This document shows positions 1-4,202 of a stretch of 6,389 bases of DNA, piece after piece. Below the pieces are notes generated by a model, which ran no database searches, was not told the origin of the DNA, and saw only the letters and a program-made list of their open reading frames with translations. The position numbers were made by a program, and so were the translations under genes. Where the stretch lies: contig DAOVQR010000042.1 of NCBI GenBank assembly GCA_030628575.1, positions 1 to 6,389 on the forward strand. Direction: 5' to 3'. Position 1 is the stretch's first letter. Each line of letters begins with the position of its first letter. Source of the DNA: a bacterium. Its GTDB lineage: Bacteria > Patescibacteriota > UBA1384 > JAMDBS01 > DAOVQR01.

Positions 1-99
1 AAGAAATATACAGTTGCTATGTGCGCTGTGTCAAGAAAACTAATTTACAGAATCTACGCTGTTTTAAAGAGACAAACACCTTATGTTGTTAAAGAGTAG
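1..99 (+). CDS. IS110-family transposase, C-terminal end (partial)
   Basis: This frame is open from the first base and ends at TAG (97-99), giving 32 residues. The readable tail includes AVSRKLIYRIYAVLKRQ followed by PYVVKE. This resembles the extreme C-terminus of IS110/IS116/IS902 transposases, where a helix of the type A.(A/S)RKL...I(Y/L).(V/M)LK precedes a short proline-aromatic tail and stop. IS110-family enzymes are DEDD/serine recombinases that move the element through a circular intermediate. The catalytic regions lie outside the window, so activity cannot be judged. Assignment rests only on the C-terminal pattern and is moderately sure. Confidence 0.6.
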   Translation, partial: KKYTVAMCAVSRKLIYRIYAVLKRQTPYVVKE

Positions 100-102
100 G
101 GC

Positions 103-108
103 TTGACA
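103..108 (+). promoter_or_regulatory. Consensus -35 box (TTGACA) just after the transposase stop
   Basis: A perfect TTGACA starts four bases after the transposase stop and points outward. No good -10 box lies 16-18 bp downstream in the present arrangement; the best spot, 126-131, reads AATTTA. In several IS110-family elements the right end carries a -35 box that is completed by a -10 from the left end only when the ends join in the excised circle. This site fits that pattern, but the element's right boundary is not identified. Confidence 0.35.
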
Positions 109-121
109 TAATATAACAGGA

Positions 122-217
122 CTGAATTTAGTTCAGGATCTCAAGATTCTGAAACAAGTAATGTCATGCTGAACTTGTTTCAGTATCAGAATGACGGAAA
201 AGGTTAAATTCAGCATG
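122..217. repeat. Palindromic REP-like intergenic repeat
   Basis: The stretch between the transposase end and the terminator is built of nested inverted repeats. Outer arms are CTGAATTTA (122-130) and TAAATTCAG (205-213). Inner arms are 145-159 and 173-187, 15 bp with one mismatch, containing CTGAAACAAGT / ACTTGTTTCAG. A further 9-bp pair is CATGCTGAA (165-173) with TTCAGCATG (209-217), an alternative fold. The wording GAACTTGTTTCAG...CAGAATGAC resembles dispersed intergenic repeats seen in many draft bacterial genomes. No coding frame is evident. Confidence 0.6.
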
Positions 218-250
218 AAACTACTATATTATCAAAACATCTACATAACT

Positions 251-280
251 AAAAAATTCTCCAAATCTGGAGAATTTTTT
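251..280. terminator. Bidirectional intrinsic terminator (ends rnpB)
   Basis: A perfect stem (AAAAAATTCTCC with GGAGAATTTTTT) closes a 6-base loop and is flanked by an A run on one side and a T run on the other. It can therefore terminate transcription from either direction. On the minus strand it starts four bases after the 3' strand of RNase P helix P1, exactly where the rnpB transcript should stop. On the plus strand it would stop read-through from the insertion element. Confidence 0.85.
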
Positions 281-473
281 AATGCTTTGAGAAACTGATA
301 AGCCGAGTTCTGTTTAAACTACCATCTATCTAGGCGTTGAGATCTGTGGACATCTAAGCGAGAAACTTATTGATGATGATCAGACCCACTCAACTTGCAC
401 TACATAGGGGTTACACAGACGATTGTTGCCAATCGAACGCGTGTGCTCTTACCACACGATTTCAACCTTACCT

Positions 474-649
474 CGCGCACAGCGCGAAAGCACCAAATAA
501 CAAGCACCAAATAACAAATAATTTTTAATATTCAATTTCCAATTTCCAAAATGTTTTGAAATTTTTATTCTGGCTTATTGAATTTTGCTAATTGTAATTT
601 GTTTGACATTTGGGATTTGAAATTTGGGATTTCCGTGCTATGCACGGTG
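474..649 (-). repeat. AT-rich repeat insertion in the P8/P9 region of rnpB
   Basis: On the minus strand the RNA runs from the conserved AAACCGCC to the conserved AGGTAAGG. These are normally separated by a hairpin of roughly 15-25 nt, but here the gap is 176 nt. The extra sequence is AT-rich and repetitive. On the plus strand ATTTGGGATTT occurs at 608-618 and 622-632, CAATTTC at 533-539 and 540-546, and AGCACCAAATAACA as a 14-nt tandem duplication at 489-502 and 503-516. A GC-rich hairpin lies at each side: CCGTGC/GCACGG at 633-647 and CGCGC/GCGCG at 474-486. No useful reading frame was seen. It looks like a dispersed low-complexity repeat that landed in a tolerant stem-loop. Confidence 0.75.
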
Positions 650-754
650 GGCGGTTTATTTTCTGTTGCCCTATACCCTCGTCTTGCGACGGCCACGTTT
701 GCACGTGGTATGCTACTCTAAAGTGCTCGGACTTTCCTCCCAGCACCCTTGAGA

Positions 755-1003
755 TTACATAATTCCGATTCTTTTTTTAAGCATTGCGAGTCCCTTTCCA
801 TATTGTTTCAATTTTTTTTCTCTAATCAACGCATATTTTTTTATTGAATATGCTTCGTAGTAAATCAGTTTCCAAGGAACTCCTGCTTTTGTTGCAATTG
901 ATTTTTTGGAATTATGATCTTGAATTCGTTGTTTTAAGTTAGCCGTATAACCAATATAACATTTACCATTTTGATCGCTTTTAATCAGATAAATATAATA
1001 CAT
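755..1003 (-). CDS. GIY-YIG endonuclease encoded inside the RNase P RNA
   Basis: This 82-aa protein is a complete minimal GIY-YIG nuclease of the small UPF0213/COG2827-like type. The two motif strands are YIY (residues 3-5) and YIG (16-18). The catalytic arginine is probably R26 in LKQRIQDHN, with H30 nearby, and the metal-binding glutamate is probably E62 in REKKLKQYGK. No DNA-recognition domain follows. The ATG at 1003 is chosen because AAGGA lies 5 bases upstream; an in-frame TTG at 1021 lies inside the P3 arm and would add six residues. The TAA stop begins the 3' arm of P3. The gene has the same strand as rnpB and no visible promoter of its own, so it would be translated from the RNase P precursor. 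It may be a homing-type nuclease, but its target is unknown. Confidence 0.85.
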   Translation of the reverse strand: MYYIYLIKSDQNGKCYIGYTANLKQRIQDHNSKKSIATKAGVPWKLIYYEAYSIKKYALIREKKLKQYGKGLAMLKKRIGIM

Positions 1004-1013
1004 ACGAATCCTT
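1004..1013 (-). promoter_or_regulatory. Ribosome binding site in the P3 loop
   Basis: On the minus strand AAGGA (1013-1009) lies 5 bases before ATG. Only its first A belongs to the P3 arm, so the site is exposed in the loop immediately after the helix. This decides the ATG start at 1003 over the upstream TTG. Confidence 0.7.
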
Positions 1014-1061
1014 AATCTCAAGGGTGCTGGGTAGTAGTTTCAATTTCTCAAAACATTAAGT

Positions 1062-1090
1062 ACTATAGCATAAATTTCTTGAAAAGTCAA
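1062..1090 (-). promoter_or_regulatory. Sigma-70-type promoter of rnpB
   Basis: On the minus strand TTGACT (1090-1085), a 17-bp spacer and TATAGT (1067-1062) form a near-consensus promoter. Transcription would start at about 1055, at the first bases of P1. This supports the view that rnpB begins upstream of the nuclease gene. The -35 region overlaps that of the divergent tRNA promoter. Confidence 0.85.
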
Positions 1091-1107
1091 GATTAATATG
1101 ATAATAT
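1079..1107 (+). promoter_or_regulatory. Promoter of tRNA-Gln (and probably truB)
   Basis: TTGAAA (1079-1084), a 17-bp spacer and TAATAT (1102-1107) predict a start near 1113, leaving a leader of about 6 nt before the tRNA. The element overlaps the rnpB promoter by 12 bp in the palindrome CTTGA-AAAG-TCAAG. Confidence 0.7.
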
Positions 1108-1118
1108 TTTAGGAGCGA

Positions 1119-1192
1119 TCCGGGATCGTCTAATGGTAGGACAGCGGCCCTTGAAGCCGTCAATCATGGTTCGAATCCATGTCCCGGAGCCA
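1119..1192 (+). tRNA. trnQ: tRNA-Gln (anticodon TTG), with C33
   Basis: The cloverleaf is complete. Acceptor TCCGGGA (1119-1125) pairs with TCCCGGA (1182-1188). The D arm is GTC/GAC around TAATGGTAG. The anticodon stem GCGGC/GCCGT (1144-1148, 1156-1160) closes the loop CCTTGAA with anticodon TTG at 1151-1153. The T arm CATGG/CCATG closes TTCGAAT. The discriminator is G, as expected for glutamine, and CCA is encoded (1190-1192). Position 33, almost always U, is C here (1150), which is the only oddity. It reads CAA and probably CAG. The 5' leader would be removed by the RNase P whose RNA is encoded next door. Confidence 0.93.
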
Positions 1193-1279
1193 TTCGACTC
1201 ACTTCGTTCGCTCATGGTCTCTGACCGTGAGTTTAAATCGAATCGGCTTTCAGCCAGAAAGAAGGAAATGAGTCGAATG
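1191..1279 (+). repeat. Folded repeat element between the tRNA and truB
   Basis: Perfect 11-bp arms CATTCGACTCA (1191-1201) and TGAGTCGAATG (1269-1279) enclose two hairpins. One is 1211-1231 (CTCA-T-GGTC, loop TCT, GACC-G-TGAG). The other is 1245-1255 (GGCT, loop TTC, AGCC). Together they can fold as a three-way junction in RNA. The first arm includes the last two bases of the tRNA CCA. No U run follows, so it is not an obvious terminator, and the tRNA and truB may be co-transcribed. Confidence 0.6.
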
Positions 1280-1299
1280 TCCTGAGCGTAGTCGAAGGA
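1280..1299 (+). repeat. Dispersed repeat fragment supplying the truB ribosome binding site
   Basis: The segment TGTCCTGAGCGTAGTCGAAG plus the following base at 1278-1299 is a wording found again and again in intergenic DNA of unrelated bacterial drafts. Its last bases, AAGGA (1295-1299), lie 8 nt before the truB ATG and match a Shine-Dalgarno sequence. The repeat thus appears to act as the translation signal of truB. Confidence 0.5.
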
Positions 1300-1307
1300 T
1301 TCTTATT

Positions 1308-1973
1308 ATGGAAAATATTTTTGCAATTTATAAGAACAAGGGTCCAACTTCGCACGATATAATCAATCAATTGCGGAAAATTACTGGTATCAAAAAGATT
1401 GGTCATGCCGGAACACTTGATCCGCTGGCAAGCGGTGTTTTAGTGGTGGGGATTGGCAGAGATGGTACTAAACAGCTGGGAAAATTATCAGAGAGTGATA
1501 AAGAATATATTGCGATGATAAAATTGGGAGAGGTATCGGAAACGGATGATGCCGAAGGAAAAAAAATAGTAACAAGTAACAAGCGACATGTAACAAGAAA
1601 AGAAATTAATCAAATATTAAAACAATTCATTGGTGATATTAAGCAGATTCCGCCGATTTATTCATCTGTTAAAATTAAAGGCAAACCGGCACATCGTCGG
1701 GTTAGAAAGGGAGAAAAAGTTACATTAGGAGGTCGAGATGTTGAAATTAAATCAATTAAAATCATTAATTATAAATATCCATATCTAAAAATAAAAGTTG
1801 TTTGTGGATCAGGCACATATATCAGATCTCTGGCACGAGACATTGGTCAATCTCTAAAAACCGGCGCCTATCTATCTGACCTCGAACGCACTCGAGTTGG
1901 AGAATTTAGTAAAGAAAAATCATTCGATCTTAATAAATTTAATAAATTTTGGAAAAAATCTCAAACTAAATAA
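1308..1973 (+). CDS. truB: tRNA pseudouridine-55 synthase TruB
   Basis: TruB converts U55 in the T loop of tRNAs to pseudouridine and acts in the cytoplasm. The protein has 221 residues. The N-terminal signature GPTSHDIINQLRK (12-24) is followed by the catalytic loop HAGTLDPLASGVLV (33-46), in which D38 is the nucleophile. Further family motifs are QIPPIYSSVKIKGKPA (about 113-128) and the late GSGTYIRSLARDIG segment (about 167-180). It is short compared with the E. coli enzyme of about 314 residues; the C-terminal PUA-type region appears to be missing, as is common in reduced genomes. ATG at 1308 is supported by AAGGA 8 nt upstream. It follows tRNA-Gln without an evident terminator. A GTAACAA triplet repeat (1569-1596) lies in a variable part of the reading frame. 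Confidence 0.95.
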   Translation: MENIFAIYKNKGPTSHDIINQLRKITGIKKIGHAGTLDPLASGVLVVGIGRDGTKQLGKLSESDKEYIAMIKLGEVSETDDAEGKKIVTSNKRHVTRKEINQILKQFIGDIKQIPPIYSSVKIKGKPAHRRVRKGEKVTLGGRDVEIKSIKIINYKYPYLKIKVVCGSGTYIRSLARDIGQSLKTGAYLSDLERTRVGEFSKEKSFDLNKFNKFWKKSQTK

Positions 1974-2029
1974 TTATTAGAGATAATTAGAGTATTAATT
2001 TGTGATTTGATTAGCGAGATTTTTCACTC

Positions 2030-2058
2030 TTTACAGATTAAAAAATGTTTGTTATACT
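2030..2058 (+). promoter_or_regulatory. Promoter of the receiver-domain gene
   Basis: TTTACA (2030-2035), a 17-bp spacer and TATACT (2053-2058) form a good sigma-70-type promoter. The start would be near 2065, so the mRNA would begin with the hairpin TCGAC-TTT-GTCGA (2065-2077), which may protect its 5' end. About 60 nt of leader precede the ATG. Confidence 0.7.
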
Positions 2059-2110
2059 TTAATATCGACTTTGTCGAAATTTCATAGTTTTCTAACAAAA
2101 ATGAATATGA

Positions 2111-2116
2111 AGGAGG
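2111..2116 (+). promoter_or_regulatory. Strong Shine-Dalgarno (AGGAGG)
   Basis: A perfect AGGAGG lies 8 nt before ATG 2125. It is the strongest ribosome binding site in the window and decides the start of the receiver protein. Confidence 0.85.
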
Positions 2117-2124
2117 AGAAAATA

Positions 2125-2499
2125 ATGAGTGATAAGAAAACAACAGTTCTTGTTGTGGATGACAACCCAGGAATATTGGATCTGGTTGGAAAAATGCTTA
2201 AATGTGAAGGGTTTGCGGTAATTACGGCAAATGACGGGGAAGAAGGACTGGAGAAATTTAAAAAATATCAAAACACAATTAATTTTTTGGTGACTGACAA
2301 TATGATGCCAAAAATGAGAGGTCCACAATTGTTTATCAAAATACAAGAAATCAAACCTACCCCAGGAATTTTAATAAGTAGCGCTATATTAAAAGAAGAT
2401 GTTGGCCGATTCCAAAGGATTGGTTTTGTTACTGCGTTATCGAAAGTTTTCGAATTGAATCAAATTTCAGCGATTATTAAAAAAACTTTAGGAATTTGA
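2125..2499 (+). CDS. Stand-alone response regulator receiver protein (CheY-like)
   Basis: This 124-aa protein is a single receiver domain without an output domain. The acidic pair D12-D13 follows strand 1 (VLVVDDNP). The phospho-acceptor is D58 in LVTDNMMPKMRG. The conserved Ser/Thr is S85 or S86 in ILISSA, and the conserved lysine is K107. The usual Lys-Pro after strand 5 is Lys-Val here (SKVFEL), a small departure. ATG at 2125 is chosen because AGGAGG (2111-2116) lies 8 nt upstream; an in-frame TTG at 2071 would overlap the probable start of transcription. The gene has its own promoter and terminator, so it is monocistronic. No histidine kinase is nearby, so its partner kinase and target are unknown; it could relay phosphate or bind a protein directly. 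Confidence 0.92.
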   Translation: MSDKKTTVLVVDDNPGILDLVGKMLKCEGFAVITANDGEEGLEKFKKYQNTINFLVTDNMMPKMRGPQLFIKIQEIKPTPGILISSAILKEDVGRFQRIGFVTALSKVFELNQISAIIKKTLGI

Positions 2500-2524
2500 T
2501 CACATTGATAAAATCCTTAATTTT

Positions 2525-2571
2525 AACCGCTCTCGAGGTTCACCCCAAACCTATCGAAGAGCGGTTTTTTC
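2525..2571 (+). terminator. Intrinsic terminator after the receiver gene
   Basis: The stem AACCGCTC/GAGCGGTT, extended inwards by a GGTT/AACC pairing, is followed by a run of six T (2565-2570). It lies 25 nt after the receiver stop codon and separates this gene from the downstream operon. Confidence 0.85.
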
Positions 2572-2631
2572 TTTGGTTAAAAATTATTATATGGTTATAT
2601 CAAGTCACATAAGTAGGTAAAAGAAATTCAG

Positions 2632-2660
2632 TTGATTTTTTCCTAAAAATATGGTATATT
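2632..2660 (+). promoter_or_regulatory. Promoter of the PEP-domain operon
   Basis: TTGATT (2632-2637), a 17-bp spacer and TATATT (2655-2660) predict a start near 2667, only about 19 nt before the ATG at 2686. The short leader has no clear Shine-Dalgarno, so initiation on gene 1 may be weak or rely on an A-rich unstructured start. Confidence 0.65.
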
Positions 2661-2685
2661 TTGTTGTTTGTGGTAAAATAGAAAT

Positions 2686-4173
2686 ATGAAACATAATAAA
2701 ATTGAAAAGAATAATCAAAAATTCTTACCTTTATATGCAAGAGATTTACCTCCTTTGCCAATAATACTTTTAGTTCACGCTTATACAAAAAATTTTGAAA
2801 ACGTCATTGGAGACGAATGGGAAACTTTAATACAAACTATAAAAAATGGTTATAGTACATGGTATTTTGGGGATCAAGATCTTAAAAAATTAGGACAAAG
2901 GAGCTTAGATTTATGCTATAAGGATAATGATTTTTTATTAAAACTTAATAAAAAATTTCTAATATTGACCCAAAAATTTTTATTAAAAACTAAAAAGTTT
3001 GGAAAAGAAGACTATACTATTATAAGCGATCAACAATTAAGTCAAATGTTAGATAAATATTGTAAAAAATATGAAATTATTTCTGCTTATGGGGAAATTG
3101 TGCCGTTTTGTCTAGAGGTTGCTTTAACGGAAAAACTTAAATCATATTTAAATAAAAATTTTTCTGGGATTTCTAAAGAAAATAGAGATTCAATATTTTC
3201 GACTCTTTCTGCTTTTTCAGATATATCTTTTGTTGCTCGAGAAGAACTGGATTTATACAAATTAGCTTTTAAATCTAAAAGACAACATAAAATTTTATTA
3301 GAAAAACATTATCAAAAATATTTATGGGTACCTTTTGATTATGTAGGTCCTACTTGGACTATAGATTATTTTAAGTCTCGATTAAACGAGATTATTAAAA
3401 TTCCAAAGCGAGAAATTATAAATAAAATTGATGGACTGGAAAATAAGGGAGAAGAATTACAAAAAGACCAGCAAATAATAATCAAGAAATATGATATTCC
3501 AAAGGATATTATACTAAAATTTAAATTTTTACAGCAATGTGGTTGGCAATTTGATCAAAAAAAAGAATATTTATCTCAATCACATTATCGGCTATCTTTT
3601 TTATTAAAAGAAATAGCTAAAAGATTAAAAATTGATTTTTCTTTAATGTACTATGCTTTACCAAAAGAAATTATTGAATCATTGAATAATAAAAAAAATA
3701 TTAACAATTTATTATTAGAGAGTAGAAAAAAAGATTCATTTATTATCTCACAAAATGGAAAATCATTGTTTTTAAATAAAGACGAACAAAAAAAGTGGCT
3801 TCCTTACATTGAAACTAAAAAGAAAAGTGCCAAGACAAAAAAGAAAGTTAAAAAAGAAGCAAAAGGGTTAGTTGCCTTTCCGGGGAAAATAGAGGCAAAA
3901 GTAAGTTTAATATTAACGCCTCGCCATATTGGAGATATGAAAAGAGGAAATGTCTTGGTTACACCAATGACTTCGGTTGATTTTGTGCCAGCAATGAGAT
4001 TGGCTTCTGCCATAGTTACTGACATGGGAGGCATTACATCACACGCAGCCATAGTTTCTCGAGAATTAAAAATCCCCTGTGTTGTGGGAACAAAAGAAGC
4101 AACAAAAATATTTAAACATAATGATAAAGTTGAAGTTGATGGCGATAAAGGAATTGTTAAATTAATTACATAA
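2686..4173 (+). CDS. PEP-utilising mobile (phosphohistidine) domain protein
   Basis: This 495-aa protein has a clear C-terminal swivelling domain (about 394-495) of PEP synthase/PPDK enzymes. It includes [17 protein letters not shown] (421-437) and the phosphohistidine motif [17 protein letters not shown] (448-464) with H453. In the full enzymes this histidine carries phosphate between an ATP-grasp domain and a PEP/pyruvate barrel; neither is recognisable here. A Lys-rich linker (377-393) separates the domain from a long, mostly helical N-terminal region. That region holds a patch reading [18 protein letters not shown] (207-224) and a segment [18 protein letters not shown] (299-316), reminiscent of other stand-alone PEP-domain proteins. 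It is first in an apparent operon, 29 nt before the kinase-hydrolase gene and upstream of PEP synthase. The substrate is unknown. No membrane segment was seen. The gene is very AT-rich. Confidence 0.82.
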   Translation: MKHNKIEKNNQKFLPLYARDLPPLPIILLVHAYTKNFENVIGDEWETLIQTIKNGYSTWYFGDQDLKKLGQRSLDLCYKDNDFLLKLNKKFLILTQKFLLKTKKFGKEDYTIISDQQLSQMLDKYCKKYEIISAYGEIVPFCLEVALTEKLKSYLNKNFSGISKENRDSIFSTLSAFSDISFVAREELDLYKLAFKSKRQHKILLEKHYQKYLWVPFDYVGPTWTIDYFKSRLNEIIKIPKREIINKIDGLENKGEELQKDQQIIIKKYDIPKDIILKFKFLQQCGWQFDQKKEYLSQSHYRLSFLLKEIAKRLKIDFSLMYYALPKEIIESLNNKKNINNLLLESRKKDSFIISQNGKSLFLNKDEQKKWLPYIETKKKSAKTKKKVKKEAKGLVAFPGKIEAKVSLILTPRHIGDMKRGNVLVTPMTSVDFVPAMRLASAIVTDMGGITSHAAIVSRELKIPCVVGTKEATKIFKHNDKVEVDGDKGIVKLIT

Positions 4174-4202
4174 TTTTACTTATTCTAATTTAATAGGAAA
4201 AT

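Larger units (their letters stand above)
739..1031 (-). repeat. Perfect 19-bp inverted repeat forming P3 around the nuclease gene
   Basis: The arms 739-757 and 1013-1031 are exact reverse complements (CCCAGCACCCTTGAGATTA on the plus strand at 739). In the RNA they form helix P3: the 5' arm directly follows P2 and the 3' arm runs straight into the conserved GAGGAAAGTCC. The 255 nt between the arms carry the GIY-YIG gene with its ribosome binding site. The gene's stop codon occupies the first three bases of the 3' arm. Nearly 20 bp of perfect duplex is much more regular than usual P3 helices and is a plausible RNase III substrate, so the RNA could be cut into two pieces that stay paired elsewhere. 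Confidence 0.9.
284..1054 (-). ncRNA. rnpB: RNase P RNA (type A) interrupted by a nuclease gene and a repeat
   Basis: This is the catalytic RNA of RNase P, which removes 5' leaders from tRNA precursors. Conserved segments on the minus strand are GAGGAAAGTCC (739-729), GGGCAACAG then AAACCGCC, AGGTAAGGTTGAAA, GTGGTAAGAGCACAC, and the 3' motif ACAGAACTCGGCTTATC (313-297). The ends are set by pairing. P1 joins 1041-1054 with 284-297 (14 bp, two G-U), and P2 joins 1034-1040 with 316-322 (7 bp), with the 3' conserved motif between them as in E. coli. The P3 arms are 1013-1031 and 739-757, and the loop between them holds a complete GIY-YIG gene. A second insertion enlarges 474-649. Without both inserts the RNA would be about 360 nt, a normal size. 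It has a promoter at 1062-1090 and a terminator at 251-280. Exact mature ends are inferred. Confidence 0.93.

Noticed and set aside
484..640. Repeated AT-rich words suggesting a CRISPR-like array
   Set aside because: Repeats are short, of mixed period (7, 14 nt) and have no spacers of regular length. The stretch lies inside rnpB.
284..757. rnpB ending at 757, with the nuclease as a separate neighbouring gene
   Set aside because: That version lacks the 5' strands of P1, P2 and P3, has no promoter at its start, and leaves the perfect inverted repeat unexplained.
755..1021. Nuclease start at the in-frame TTG (1021)
   Set aside because: The TTG lies in the P3 arm without a ribosome binding site, whereas ATG 1003 has AAGGA at 5 nt and begins the conserved YYIYLI strand.
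1211..1231. Hairpin after tRNA-Gln as an intrinsic terminator
   Set aside because: The stem is good but only GTTTAAAT follows, not a run of T; it is better explained as part of the folded repeat.
1971..1989. TAATTAT/ATAATTA hairpin as truB terminator
   Set aside because: The stem is all A-T and is not followed by a T run, so it is too weak to support a call.
2071..2124. Longer receiver protein from TTG 2071
   Set aside because: It would start within about 6 nt of the predicted transcription start and lacks a ribosome binding site; AGGAGG clearly serves ATG 2125.
2092..2346. Open frame on the minus strand opposite the receiver gene
   Set aside because: It mirrors a well-supported gene, has no ribosome binding site and shows no recognisable family.
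3804..4052. Open frame on the minus strand opposite the phosphohistidine domain
   Set aside because: It is antisense to strongly conserved coding sequence and shows no signals of its own.
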